Below are positions 32,885 to 42,094 of a DNA stretch of 64,000 nucleotides, piece by piece. The stretch is from Halorubrum trapanicum (GTDB taxonomy: Archaea > Halobacteriota > Halobacteria > Halobacteriales > Haloferacaceae), in assembly GCF_002355655.1 (NCBI RefSeq), contig NZ_AP017569.1, positions 310,001 through 374,000 on the forward strand. The letters are read 5' to 3'. How positions within the stretch are numbered: the stretch's first letter is position 1; every line of letters starts with the position of its first letter. A program made the translations under genes and the position numbers. The notes beneath the pieces were generated by a model. It was given only the letters and a program-made list of their open reading frames with translations, searched no databases and had not been told where the DNA came from.

Positions 32885-33637
32885 ATGGAGGACATCGAGA
32901 TCGACGAGGTCGCGACGCCGGAGCTTACGGACCCGGTGTTGATCGAGGGGCTGCCGGGCGTCGGCCACGTGGGGAAACTGGCGGCCGAACACCTCTTAGA
33001 GGAGTTCGACGGGGAGTTAGTCCGGCGGGTGTACGCCACGGAGTTCCCGCCGCAGGTGAGCGTCGACGACGAGGGGGTCGCGGAGCTGACCTGCGCCGAG
33101 TTCCACGCCGTCGAGACCGACGGCGCCGACCTGCTCGTGTTAACCGGCGACCACCAGGCCGGATCGAACGAGGGCCACTACCGGCTCACCTCGACGTTCC
33201 TCGACATCGCCGGGGAGTTCGGCGCCGAGCGGGCGTTCGCGCTCGGCGGCGTCCCGACCGGCGAGCTCGTCGAGGAGTACACCGTCCTCGGCGCGGTCTC
33301 CGACGGGTCCCTCGTCGACGACCTCGAGGACGCCGGCGTCGAGTTCCGCGCGGACGAGCCGGCCGGCGGCATCGTCGGCGTCTCCGGGCTCGTGCTCGGC
33401 CTCGGCGGTCGGCGCGGCTTCGAGGCCGCCTGCCTGATGGGCGAGACGAGCGGCTACCTCGTCGACCCGAAGAGCGCTCGCGCCGTGCTGGAGACGCTGG
33501 AGGCGGTCCTCGACATGTCCGTCGACTACGAGAGCTTAGAGGACCGCGCCGAGGAGATGGAGGAGGTCGTCGGCAAGATCCGCGAGATGCAGGAGGGGCC
33601 GGCGGTGCCGGACGACGACCTGCGCTACATCGGGTGA
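32885..33637 (+). CDS. PAC2/proteasome-assembly-chaperone family protein
   Basis: This 250-residue protein has the ATP-grasp-free PAC2 pattern: DPVLIEGLPGVGHVGKLAAEHLL, VYATEFPPQVSVDDEG, LLVLTGDHQAGSNEGHYRL, ALGGVPTGELVEEY and GIVGVSGLVLGLGGRRGFEAACLMGET. In eukaryotes PAC2 pairs with PAC1 to assemble the proteasome alpha ring; archaeal PbaA/PbaB homologues bind proteasome subunits. Conserved linkage to aIF2-alpha and Nop10 supports the identity. The C-terminal helix ends EEMEEVVGKIREMQEGP, with a conserved C-terminal tail, DDDLRYIG, which could dock on a proteasome ring. Confidence 0.92.
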   Translation: MEDIEIDEVATPELTDPVLIEGLPGVGHVGKLAAEHLLEEFDGELVRRVYATEFPPQVSVDDEGVAELTCAEFHAVETDGADLLVLTGDHQAGSNEGHYRLTSTFLDIAGEFGAERAFALGGVPTGELVEEYTVLGAVSDGSLVDDLEDAGVEFRADEPAGGIVGVSGLVLGLGGRRGFEAACLMGETSGYLVDPKSARAVLETLEAVLDMSVDYESLEDRAEEMEEVVGKIREMQEGPAVPDDDLRYIG

Positions 33638-33752
33638 ATCGGACGCGTTCGCCGGATTCGCCTCGTTCTCTCCGCGGCGGTTCGCTTCCGCCCGGGGGCC
33701 GGAACCCCCGGTTCCGGCAAAGCTAAACCGCATCCCCGATCATCGTTCCTGT

Positions 33753-34919
33753 ATGACTGACGTACGCGTCGCCGGGGTCGGGCTCACTCCCTTCGGCAGC
33801 CACTCGGAGCGCACCGGCCGCGACCTGTTCGGCGAGGCCGCGCTGCGGGCGTTCGAGGACGCGGCCGTCGACAGGGCCGACGTCGAGGAGCTGAACTACG
33901 GGAACTTCATGGGCGCGCTCGCCGAACACCAGGGCCACCAGGCGCCGCTGATGGCCGAGGCCGCGGGGGTCCGCTGCCCGGCGACGCGCTACGAGTCGGC
34001 GTGCGCGTCGGCCGGCGTCGCGGTCCGCGAGGCGGTCCGGACGGTGGCGGCGGGCGACGCCGACGTCGTCCTCGCGGGCGGGATGGAGCGCATGACGAAC
34101 CTCCCGACCGACGAGGTGACGGAGGGGCTCGCCATCGCGGCCGACGACCTCTTCGAGGTGCGGGCCGGGGTGACCTTCCCGGGCGCGTACGCGCTGATGG
34201 CGAACGCCTACTTCGACGCCTACGGCGGGAGCCGCGAGGACCTCGCCCATATCGCGTCGAAGAACCACGAGAACGCACTGCCGAACGAGTACGCCCAGTA
34301 CCGCAGGGAGGTGTCCGTCGCGGAGGCGATGGACGCCCCGCCGGTCGCGGAGCCGCTCCACCTGTACGACGCCTGTCCGATCACCGACGGGGCGAGCGCG
34401 CTCGTGCTGGTCTCCGAGGAGTACGCCGCCGAGCACGACCTCGACGCCTCGGTCGCGGTGACGGGGACCGGGCAGGGGACCGACCGGATGGCGCTCGGGG
34501 ACCGCGAGCACCTCGCCCGGACGCCCGCGGCCGACGACGCGGCCGACGCGGCCTACGCCGATGCGGGCGTCGAGGCCGCCGACGTCGACGTCGCCGAGGT
34601 CCACGACTGCTTCACCATCGCGGAGGTGCTGGCGCTGGAGTCGCTCGGGCTGTTCGAACCGGGTGAGGGGATCTCGGCGGCCCGCGAGGGGCTCACGACC
34701 GCCGACGGCGACCTCCCGGTGAACCTCTCCGGCGGGCTGAAGGCGAAGGGTCACCCGGTCGGCGCCACCGGCGGCTCGCAGATCGCCGAGCTGACCCGCC
34801 TGCTCCGGGGCGACCATCCCAACAGCGAGCACGTCCCGGAGGCGGAGGTCGGCGTCGCGCACAACGCGGGCGGCACGGTCGCCAGCGCGGTCGTCCACGT
34901 GCTGGAGGTGGCCGGATGA
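33753..34919 (+). CDS. Thiolase family protein
   Basis: This 388-residue protein has the thiolase catalytic set: Cys in RYESACASAGVAVREAV, His in VAEVHDCFTIAEVLALE, and the C-terminal His in KAKGHPVGATG. It lacks the canonical C-terminal Cys-Gly-Gly of bacterial thiolases; the ending AHNAGGTVASAVVHVLEVAG is the SCP2/archaeal type. The gene overlaps the downstream DUF35 gene by four bases (ATGA). In archaea thiolase and DUF35 form a complex, often with HMG-CoA synthase; no HMG-CoA synthase gene is nearby here. A condensing or cleaving role in acyl-CoA metabolism is likely; which acyl group is unknown. Confidence 0.92.
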   Translation: MTDVRVAGVGLTPFGSHSERTGRDLFGEAALRAFEDAAVDRADVEELNYGNFMGALAEHQGHQAPLMAEAAGVRCPATRYESACASAGVAVREAVRTVAAGDADVVLAGGMERMTNLPTDEVTEGLAIAADDLFEVRAGVTFPGAYALMANAYFDAYGGSREDLAHIASKNHENALPNEYAQYRREVSVAEAMDAPPVAEPLHLYDACPITDGASALVLVSEEYAAEHDLDASVAVTGTGQGTDRMALGDREHLARTPAADDAADAAYADAGVEAADVDVAEVHDCFTIAEVLALESLGLFEPGEGISAAREGLTTADGDLPVNLSGGLKAKGHPVGATGGSQIAELTRLLRGDHPNSEHVPEAEVGVAHNAGGTVASAVVHVLEVAG

Positions 34920-35368
34920 GCGACGACGGCGCGGACGCGGCGGACGAGGCGGACGAGACGGACGCGGCGCCGCCGACGGACCGCCACTACGCCGAGTGGC
35001 TCGACGCGCTCGCCGACGGGGACGGGTTCGCCTTGGTCTGTCCGGAGGGACACGGCTCCCTTCCCCCGCGGCGGGTGTGTCCCGAGTGCGGGGCCGCCGA
35101 CCTCTCGCGGGAGCCCCTCGACGAGACGGGGACGGTGGCGACGTACAGCGTCGTCCACGTCCCGTCGCCGCGCTTCGCCGACGACGCGCCGTACGCGACC
35201 GCGGTGGCGGACTTCGGTCCGACGCGGCTGACGGGGATCGTCCGCGACGGCGGCGCGGACGACGAAGCGCCCGAGGTCGAAATCGGCGACACGATCGCGG
35301 TCGACGTGGGCGAGCGGGCCACCGACGGCGAGCGCCTCGTCGTCTTTCGGCCGGCTGGCGGGCGCTGA
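34916..35368 (+). CDS. Zn-ribbon/OB-fold protein (DUF35), thiolase partner
   Basis: This 150-residue protein has an acidic tail (about 1-30), a rubredoxin-like zinc ribbon read as LVCPEGHGSLPPRRVCPECGAADL, and an OB fold with GTVATYSVVHVPSPRFADDAPYATAVADFG and LTGIVRDGG. The first zinc half-site is CPEGH, so one ligand may be His or missing. DUF35 proteins bridge thiolase and synthase active sites and pass the acetoacetyl-CoA intermediate. Tight coupling to the thiolase gene supports that role. Confidence 0.9.
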   Translation: MSDDGADAADEADETDAAPPTDRHYAEWLDALADGDGFALVCPEGHGSLPPRRVCPECGAADLSREPLDETGTVATYSVVHVPSPRFADDAPYATAVADFGPTRLTGIVRDGGADDEAPEVEIGDTIAVDVGERATDGERLVVFRPAGGR

Positions 35369-35488
35369 GCGCGGCGGTCGCCCGACGGCGCCGGTGAGTC
35401 GAAACGGGTCCCGGTCTCCGAGAGCGTTTCCGTGACGAGCGTGTCAGCGCCAAAACCGTTATATCCGGGTCGTCGGTACTCCGGACGT

Positions 35489-38200
35489 ATGCCCGACCGC
35501 ATCCCGGTCCTCCTCGTCGACGACGACCCGGACCTCCGCGCGGTCACCGCCACGTTCCTAGAGCGCGAGGCGGACCGAATCGCGGTCGAGACGGCGCCCG
35601 ACGCGGCCGACGGCCTCGACGTCTTAGCGGAGCGCGACGTCGAGTGCGTCGTCTCCGACTACGAGATGCCCGGGAAGGACGGGCTCGCGTTCCTCGCCGA
35701 GGTGCGCGAGCGCCACCCGGACATTCCCTTCATCCTCTTCACCGGACGGGGGAGCGAGGAGGTCGCGAGCGAGGCGATCTCCGCCGGCGTCACCGACTAC
35801 CTCCAGAAGCGCGGCGGCACGGAGCGGTACGAGCGGCTGGCGAACCGGATCGTCGAGGCCGTCGAGAAGCGGCGAGCCGAGCGGGACGCCGAGCAGGCGG
35901 TCGAGCAGTTCCGCGCGGTCGCGGAGGGCGCGTCCGACGCGATCGTAACGATCGACACCGACGGCGTGATCCGGTTCGCGAACCCGGCCGTCGAGTCCGT
36001 GCTCGGGTACGAACCGTCGGAGTTGGAAGGGGAACCGCTGACGACGCTGATGCCCGAGCGACACCGCGACGACCACCGCGAGGCGGTCGACCGGTACCTC
36101 GACACGGGCGAGCGGAGCGTCGACTGGTCGGACGTTCGGTTCAACGCGCTCCACCGCGACGGCGGCGAAGTCCCCGTCTCCCTGTCGTACGGCGAGTACG
36201 AGGTCGAGGGAGAACGGCGCTTCGTGGGCGTGATCCGCGACGACGGCGAGCGGGAGCGACACCGGGCGTTCATCGAACACGCCAGCGACGTGGTCGCGGT
36301 GCTGTCGAGCGACTGGCGGTTCCGGTACCTGAGCCCCTCCTGCGAGCGCGTGACCGGTCACGCGCCGTCCGATCTGCTCGGCGAGCGGTCGCTGGACTAC
36401 GTCCACCCGGAGGACCGCGAGGCGGTCAGAACGGCGTTCGGCGAACTCTCCGCCGGCGAGAGCCTCCCGACCGCCGAGTACCGGTTCGAGACCGCCGAGG
36501 GCGAGTATCGCTGGCTCGAGTCCGTCGGGAGCGACCGGATCGAGACCGACGGCATCGAGGGGTACGTCGTCACCACGCGCGACGTCTCCGCGCGGAAGGA
36601 GCGCGAGCGGACCCTCGCCCGGCTCCGAGAGTGGACGCGGGAGCTCAACTACACCCGGACCACCGAGGAGGCGGCCGAACTGGCGGTGGAGGCGGTCGAC
36701 GACCTGATCGACGCCGGGCTGAGCGGGATCCACCTGCTGAACGACGACGGGTCCCGCCTCGAACCGGTCGCGCTCGGCGACTCGGTACCGACGCTGTTCG
36801 AGAGCCAGCCCTCCTACGACCGGGACGCACCGCCGGGGACGCGGGCGGCGCTGGCGTGGGAGGCCTTCGAGGGAGACGAGTCGATTGTCATCGACGAGCT
36901 CTCGTCGGCCGACCGGCTCGACGAGTCCTCGCCCGCGGAGAGCCTCGTGTTGCGCCCGGTCGGCGGCCACGGGCTGTTCGTCGTCTCGTCGCCGGAGCCG
37001 AACGAGTTCACCGACACCGACGTCCTCGTGGCCGAGATCCTCTCCGGCCACCTCGAGGCGGCGCTCGACCGCGTCGAGCGAGAGAGCCGCGTCGAGCGGC
37101 TCCACGGGGCCACGCGAACGCTCGTCGGGGCGGAGTCCCGGGAGGAGATCGCCGAGCGGGCCGTGGAGGCCGCCACCGACGTGCTGGGCTTCTCGATCGT
37201 CACCGTCCGGGTCCACGACGAGGCGGCGGGCGGACTGGTGCCGTCCGCCGTCTCGCCCGAGGCCGAGCGGCTGCTCCCGGAGCGCGAGACGTTCACGCCC
37301 GACGGCGGGAGCCTCAACTGGGCGGTCTTCGAGGCGGGCGAACAACGGATGTACGACGACATCCGAACGACCGACGCGCTCGACGCCGACACGGCGCTGC
37401 GCAGCCTGCTTATCGTCCCGATCGGCGAGTACGGGACGATCGCGATCGGCGAGACGGAGCCGGGGGTGTTCGACGGGGTCGACGAGTACCTCGCCGGCAT
37501 CCTCGCGACCGCGGCCGAGACGGCGTTCCAGGCCGAGGCGCGCACCCGACGGCTCGCCGAGCGGACCGCCGAGCTGGAGCGGCAGAACGACCGGTTAGAG
37601 GAGTTCGCCGGCGTGGTGTCACACGACCTCCGGAACCCGCTTGAGGTCGCTCGCGGCCGGACCGAACTGGCCCGCGAGGAGTGCGACAGCGACCACCTGG
37701 CTGCGGTCGAGCGCGCGCACGACCGGATGACCGCGCTGATCGACGACCTGCTCACGCTCGCCCGCGAGGGCGACCCCGTGACCGACGCCGAGCCGGTCGA
37801 TCTGGCGCGGGTCGTCGGCTCCTGCTGGCGGACCGTCGACACGAGGGACGCGACGCTGCGGAGCGAGGCCGAGGGAAGGATCCTCGCGGACGAGGGGCGG
37901 CTGAGACAGCTGCTGGAGAACCTGATCCGGAACGCGATCGAACACGGCGGCGAGGACGTGACGGTCACCGTCGGAACGCTGCCGGACGGCTTCTCCGTGG
38001 CCGACGACGGGCCGGGGATCGACCCGGACCGACGCGAGGCTGTGTTCGACGCCGGCCACTCGACCTCGCAGTCGGGGACCGGGTTCGGGCTTCGGATCGT
38101 CGAACAGGTGGCCGACGCGCACGGGTGGTCGGTGCGCGCCGTCGAGAGCGAGGCGGGTGGGGCGCGCTTCGAAGTCACCGGGGTCGAATCCGCGGACTGA
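35489..38200 (+). CDS. Receiver-PAS2-GAF2-histidine kinase signalling protein
   Basis: This 903-residue soluble protein begins with a receiver (IPVLLVDDDPDLRAV; phospho-acceptor Asp in CVVSDYEMPGKDG; LFTGRG), then two PAS domains (AIVTIDTDGVIRFANPAVES; VVAVLSSDWRFRYLSPSCE), two GAF-like domains (ELAVEAVDDLIDAGLSGIHLL; EIAERAVEAATDVLGFSIVTV), a HisKA helix with VVSHDLRNPLEVARGR, and a HATPase with NLIRNAIEHGGEDV and VADDGPGIDPDR. ATG 35489 precedes the receiver; the frame is open 57 bases earlier. It has the same architecture class as the kinase at 21675-24311, with GAF domains added. No membrane segment or output partner is adjacent. Confidence 0.93.
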   Translation: MPDRIPVLLVDDDPDLRAVTATFLEREADRIAVETAPDAADGLDVLAERDVECVVSDYEMPGKDGLAFLAEVRERHPDIPFILFTGRGSEEVASEAISAGVTDYLQKRGGTERYERLANRIVEAVEKRRAERDAEQAVEQFRAVAEGASDAIVTIDTDGVIRFANPAVESVLGYEPSELEGEPLTTLMPERHRDDHREAVDRYLDTGERSVDWSDVRFNALHRDGGEVPVSLSYGEYEVEGERRFVGVIRDDGERERHRAFIEHASDVVAVLSSDWRFRYLSPSCERVTGHAPSDLLGERSLDYVHPEDREAVRTAFGELSAGESLPTAEYRFETAEGEYRWLESVGSDRIETDGIEGYVVTTRDVSARKERERTLARLREWTRELNYTRTTEEAAELAVEAVDDLIDAGLSGIHLLNDDGSRLEPVALGDSVPTLFESQPSYDRDAPPGTRAALAWEAFEGDESIVIDELSSADRLDESSPAESLVLRPVGGHGLFVVSSPEPNEFTDTDVLVAEILSGHLEAALDRVERESRVERLHGATRTLVGAESREEIAERAVEAATDVLGFSIVTVRVHDEAAGGLVPSAVSPEAERLLPERETFTPDGGSLNWAVFEAGEQRMYDDIRTTDALDADTALRSLLIVPIGEYGTIAIGETEPGVFDGVDEYLAGILATAAETAFQAEARTRRLAERTAELERQNDRLEEFAGVVSHDLRNPLEVARGRTELAREECDSDHLAAVERAHDRMTALIDDLLTLAREGDPVTDAEPVDLARVVGSCWRTVDTRDATLRSEAEGRILADEGRLRQLLENLIRNAIEHGGEDVTVTVGTLPDGFSVADDGPGIDPDRREAVFDAGHSTSQSGTGFGLRIVEQVADAHGWSVRAVESEAGGARFEVTGVESAD

Positions 38201-38263
38201 CCGCTTCGAGACGCGACGGGAGAAGAAGTCGGGTTCGAACGGTCGGCTTTTCGCGCGGTCTCG

Positions 38264-39031
38264 TTAGTCCCGCGTGACCAGTTCGACCTCGTGGCCGTCC
38301 TGGTCCTTCGTGAACGCGTAGTTGTGGTCGCACGATTCGGGGTCGCGGTAGTCGGGCGCCTCGCGGGTCATCAGGTCGTCCCAGGCGTCGTCGAGGTCGT
38401 CGACGCGCACCGCGACGTGACCCCAGGCGTCGCCCATCGTGTACTCGCGGCCGTCGTAGTTGTAGGTGAGTTCGATCTTCATCGCCTCGTCCGGGGCGTC
38501 CTCGGGCGCCACGAAGTAGTTCGAGAAGGAGTCCGCCTCCCAGCGGCCGGGTACCTCGGTGTACTCGAACTTGCGGGTCCAGTAGCCGAGCGCCTCGTCG
38601 GCGTCCTCGACGCGGATCATCGTGTGGTCGATGCTCCACTTCGCGCCGTGGTCGCGCTTGACGATCTCGATCTCGTGGCCGTCGGGGTCCTTCACGAACG
38701 CGTAGCGGTTTCCACAGGACTCGGGGTCGCGGTAGTCCTCGACGCCCTCCGCCATCAGCTGGTCGTACGACTCCTGTAGCGCGTCCTCGGGGACGCGGAC
38801 CGCGATGTGGCCCCAGGCGTCGCCGATCTCGTAGGTGCGGCCGTCGTGGTTGTACGTGAGCTCCAAGAGGGCGCCGTCCTCGTGGACGTCCTCGGGCCCG
38901 AGGAAGACGTTGGTGAACGTGTCCGCCTCCCAGCGGCCCTTCTCCTCGTAGTTCAGGTGCGTCTGGTACCAGTCGAGGCTCTCCTCTAAGTCCTCGACGC
39001 GGATCATCACGTGGTCGAGCGTTCCGTCCAT
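38264..39031 (-). CDS. Two-domain VOC (glyoxalase/dioxygenase-like) protein
   Basis: This 255-residue protein is an internal duplication. Each half contains the same VOC landmarks: DHVMIRVEDLEESLDWYQ then GRWEADTFTNVF, LELTYNHDGRTYEIGDAWGH and DPDGHEIEIV in the first, and DHTMIRVEDADEALGYW, GRWEADSFSNYF, IELTYNYDGREYTMGDAWGH and DQDGHEVELV in the second. The repeated His/Glu pattern fits two metal sites. Glyoxalase I is normally a dimer of such half-units, so a methylglyoxal-lactoylglutathione-type lyase fold is plausible, but haloarchaea lack glutathione; substrate unknown. It is divergent from the UbiA gene. Confidence 0.9.
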   Translation of the reverse strand: MDGTLDHVMIRVEDLEESLDWYQTHLNYEEKGRWEADTFTNVFLGPEDVHEDGALLELTYNHDGRTYEIGDAWGHIAVRVPEDALQESYDQLMAEGVEDYRDPESCGNRYAFVKDPDGHEIEIVKRDHGAKWSIDHTMIRVEDADEALGYWTRKFEYTEVPGRWEADSFSNYFVAPEDAPDEAMKIELTYNYDGREYTMGDAWGHVAVRVDDLDDAWDDLMTREAPDYRDPESCDHNYAFTKDQDGHEVELVTRD

Positions 39032-39179
39032 ACGCGAGCGATCGGCCGCTCGGGTCAAAAGCGTACTGAAGCCCGAACCCGCCTCGCGGCGCCGAAGCGG
39101 AGGGGACAGATACCGCGAGGAGTCTCGTTTTATTAACACCGTACGGAGTGGATAGATACGTCTCGATCCCCCATACCGG

Positions 39180-39207
39180 ACGTTCGCCGTCTTCGGGCGG
39201 CGAACGT
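39180..39207 (+). promoter_or_regulatory. Perfect hairpin just before the UbiA-family start
   Basis: ACGTTCGCCG (39180-39189) and CGGCGAACGT (39198-39207) are exact reverse complements around an eight-base loop, and the 3' arm ends four bases before ATG 39212. An AT-rich TTTTATTAAC (39129-39138) upstream could be the TATA box, giving a leader of about 50 bases that contains this stem. It could block or modulate translation, or be a protein operator. Confidence 0.45.
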
Positions 39208-39211
39208 TCAA

Positions 39212-40177
39212 ATGGCAAACGAACCCACGAGGCCGTCCGCGCCGGACGGCACGACAGCGCAGTATCGCTCGCACGCAACACCCTCCGACTCGGGGACGCT
39301 CCGGCTGGTCGCCGCGTTCGTGGCGGGGGCGCCGTTCGCGGGGCTCGTCGCCGCCGTCGAGGTGGCGGTCGTGACGGCCGCGCTCGGCGTGCCGCTCTCG
39401 GCCGCGCCGGTCGCGGTGGGGCTCGTCGCGTTCGCGGTGTACGCCGCGGACCACGTCGCCGACGCCGAGGGCGACATCGGCTCGACGCCGGTGCGGGCGC
39501 GGATCGCGCTCCGCTACGCCGATCAGCTGATGGTCGCCGCCGCGGTGAGCTACGGGCTGGCCGTCGCGCTCGCGGCCGGCGCGGGTCCCGCGGCGCTCGC
39601 GCTCGTCCTCGTTCCCGGTGCGGTGTGGATCGGCTACGCCACCGACTGGCTGCCGGCCGCGGGGGACCTCGTCGCGCCGCTCGGCGAGGTCTCCGTGCCG
39701 CGCCTGAAGGACGTGTTCCTCCTCAACTCCGCGGCGGTCGCGCTCGCCTGGGCGGTCGCCGTCGTGGCCGCGCCGCTCGCGTTCGCCGGCGTTCCCGTGG
39801 ACTCGGCCGGAGCGCCCGCGGTCGCCCTGCTTTTCGCCTACGTCTTCGCCCGCTCGTTCGTCGACGTCGAGGTCCCGAACGTCAGGGACGTCGCGGCCGA
39901 CGCCGCGCGGGGCGTGGCGACGCTCCCCGTCGTCTACGGAGTCAGCGGAACGCGGCGGGCCCTGCTGGCCGTCGACGCCGTCGCCGCCGGACTGCTGGCG
40001 GCCACCGCCGCGACCGGCGCCGCGTCGACCCCCGCCCTCGCCGCGCTCGGCGTCGGCCTCGCCGTTTCGGTGACCGTCACCGCGCTGGCCGACCGGCTCG
40101 GCGGCGCGGCGCTCGGGGTCGCGCCCGACTGTAGCTACCTCGTCGCCGGCGCCGTCCTCCTCGCGATCGGCTGGTGA
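39212..40177 (+). CDS. UbiA-family prenyltransferase
   Basis: This 321-residue protein has about nine hydrophobic helices and the two acidic UbiA motifs: YAADHVADAEGD near residue 78 (an N-x-x-x-D variant) and VDVEVPNVRDVAADAARGVATLP near residue 210. The family transfers a prenyl chain to an acceptor in membranes, making menaquinone, geranylgeranylglyceryl phosphate ether lipids, heme O or bacteriorhodopsin-related carotenoids. Archaeal GGGP-to-DGGGP synthases share this size, but the motif variant and isolated position do not let me choose. The first 25 residues form a polar N-terminal tail. Confidence 0.85.
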   Translation: MANEPTRPSAPDGTTAQYRSHATPSDSGTLRLVAAFVAGAPFAGLVAAVEVAVVTAALGVPLSAAPVAVGLVAFAVYAADHVADAEGDIGSTPVRARIALRYADQLMVAAAVSYGLAVALAAGAGPAALALVLVPGAVWIGYATDWLPAAGDLVAPLGEVSVPRLKDVFLLNSAAVALAWAVAVVAAPLAFAGVPVDSAGAPAVALLFAYVFARSFVDVEVPNVRDVAADAARGVATLPVVYGVSGTRRALLAVDAVAAGLLAATAATGAASTPALAALGVGLAVSVTVTALADRLGGAALGVAPDCSYLVAGAVLLAIGW

Positions 40178-40273
40178 GGTCGCGTCCGCGGGTCCGAGGG
40201 CCCCAACGGCCGGTTTTTTCGATAAGACAACTCGACCCGATGAGTTATAAATCCAATGTGCGTAAAAAACGGT

Positions 40274-42064
40274 ATGGCCGCGCTGAGTCCCCTCTCCGTC
40301 GCCCTCCTCGTCGCGGTCACGGTCGGGTTGGCGGCGGCGATCCTCGCGTGGCGGGAGCGGCCGGAGCCGGGCGCGACGTGGCTCGCGGTGCTGCTCACCG
40401 GACAGGTGTGGTGGGCGACGTTCCTCGTCTTCGAGCTGGAGGCGACGACGCTGCCGGCGAAGGCGCTCTGGTACGACGTCCAGTGGGTCGGCGTCGTCGC
40501 GATCCCGGTCGGCTGGCTCTTCTTCGCGCTGGCGTACACCGGCTACGACCGCTACGTGACGCCCTTCTCCGTGGCGCTCGTGTCGGTCATTCCGGTCGCC
40601 ACCGTCGCGGTCGCCGCCGCCGGCGACCCGGGCGACCTCCTCGCGGTCGACCGGGTCGTGCGCGAGACAGCCGTCGGGACGTTCCTCGACGTCGTCCCCG
40701 GCCCGCTGTACTACGTCATCGCGGGATACACCTACCTCCTCGGCGCGGTCGGATCGGTTCCGCTGATCCAGCTGATCCGCGACGACGCCCGCCCGTTCCG
40801 GGGACAGAGCGCGGCGCTGCTCGTCGGGACCGCTGCGCCGTGGGCCGGGAACCTCGCGCACCTCTCCGGCGCGGTGCCGATCCCCGGGCTCGACCCCACC
40901 CCGCTGGCGTTCGCGGTCTCCGGCGTGGCGTACCTGCTCGCGCTCTCGCGGTTCCGCCTGCTGACGCTCGCGCCGGCCCCCCGCCGCCGCGCCCGGCAGC
41001 TCGTCTTTGAGCAGCTTCACGACCCCGTCTTCGTCGTCGGCACGGAGGGCCTCCTCGTCGACCTGAACGAGTGCGCGGCCGAGACGTTCGGGATCGACCG
41101 ACGCGACGCGATCGGCGAGCCCGCGGCGACCGTCGTGCCGAAGTACGACGCGATCCGCGAGCTCGACGGCACCGACGCCGACAAACCGCGGCCGATACCG
41201 ATCGTCGGCCGCGACGGCCAACGGCCGTACGAGGCGACGGTTCGGGACGTCGTCGACGACCACGACCGCACCACGGCCCGGGTGATCACCTTCCACGACG
41301 TCGGGGCGTACCTCGGCCAACAGCAGCGGCTCAACGTCTTGAACCGCGTGTTCCGTCACGACGTTCGGACGGAGACCAACCTCATCCAGGGGTACGCCGA
41401 ACAGCTCCGCTCGGACCCGACCGACGAGCGCGCCCTTTCGATCATCGAGGAGAGCGCCGGGCGGATGCTCGAACTCAGCGAGCGCACCCGGACCGCCGGC
41501 GAGCTGTTCGACCCGACGGAGGAGTCCGAGACGGCGCCGCTCACGGACGCCGTCGACGAGGCCGTCGCGGAGGCGAGAGCCGTCGCCCCCGACGCGCGGA
41601 TCGAGGTCGGGCAGGTGGCGCCGGTCCCGGTTCCGGTCGTGTTGGAGGTCGTCTTGGGGAACCTCTGTACGAACGCGGTCAGACACAACGACGCGGACGC
41701 GCCGTGGATGCGGATCGACGCCGCGGTCGCGGACGGCTGGGTCGAGGTCACCGTCGCGGACGACGGGCCCGGGATCGACCCCGCCGAGTACGACGTGTTG
41801 GACCGCGGCACGGAGACGCCGCTGCGACACGGCAGCGGGATCGGCCTGTGGATCGTCAAGTGGGGCGTCGACCACCTCGGCGGGCGGATCTCGTTCGACG
41901 AGCGCGAGCCGACCGGGACCGTCGTGACGGTCTGCGTCCCTGTCGACCGCTCGGAGACGCCGGGCGCCGGCCCGGACGGTGAGCCCCCGGATCCGCACCT
42001 CGATGACCCGGCGCCGAGCGACGAGTCGGGCTCGCTCGGCCCGCCGCCGAACGCGGGTCGATAG
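40274..42064 (+). CDS. Membrane histidine kinase with 7TM N-domain, PAS and HATPase
   Basis: This 596-residue sensor has seven hydrophobic helices in the first 230 residues (LSPLSVALLVAVTVGLAAAIL, TWLAVLLTGQVWWATFLVF, WVGVVAIPVGWLFFALAY and so on), the histidine-kinase 7TM sensor layout. Then comes a PAS domain (QLHDPVFVVGTEGLLVDLNE, about 255-355), an H-box, NRVFRHDVRTETNLIQGYAEQL, and a HATPase with LGNLCTNAVRHNDADAP and VADDGPGIDPAEYD. ATG 40274 fits the TATA-like spacing better than the upstream 40256 start. The C-terminal tail is Pro/Asp-rich. No regulator gene is next to it. Signal unknown. Confidence 0.92.
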   Translation: MAALSPLSVALLVAVTVGLAAAILAWRERPEPGATWLAVLLTGQVWWATFLVFELEATTLPAKALWYDVQWVGVVAIPVGWLFFALAYTGYDRYVTPFSVALVSVIPVATVAVAAAGDPGDLLAVDRVVRETAVGTFLDVVPGPLYYVIAGYTYLLGAVGSVPLIQLIRDDARPFRGQSAALLVGTAAPWAGNLAHLSGAVPIPGLDPTPLAFAVSGVAYLLALSRFRLLTLAPAPRRRARQLVFEQLHDPVFVVGTEGLLVDLNECAAETFGIDRRDAIGEPAATVVPKYDAIRELDGTDADKPRPIPIVGRDGQRPYEATVRDVVDDHDRTTARVITFHDVGAYLGQQQRLNVLNRVFRHDVRTETNLIQGYAEQLRSDPTDERALSIIEESAGRMLELSERTRTAGELFDPTEESETAPLTDAVDEAVAEARAVAPDARIEVGQVAPVPVPVVLEVVLGNLCTNAVRHNDADAPWMRIDAAVADGWVEVTVADDGPGIDPAEYDVLDRGTETPLRHGSGIGLWIVKWGVDHLGGRISFDEREPTGTVVTVCVPVDRSETPGAGPDGEPPDPHLDDPAPSDESGSLGPPPNAGR

Positions 42065-42094
42065 GCACTTGACGCCGGGCGGCGACCCGGCTGT

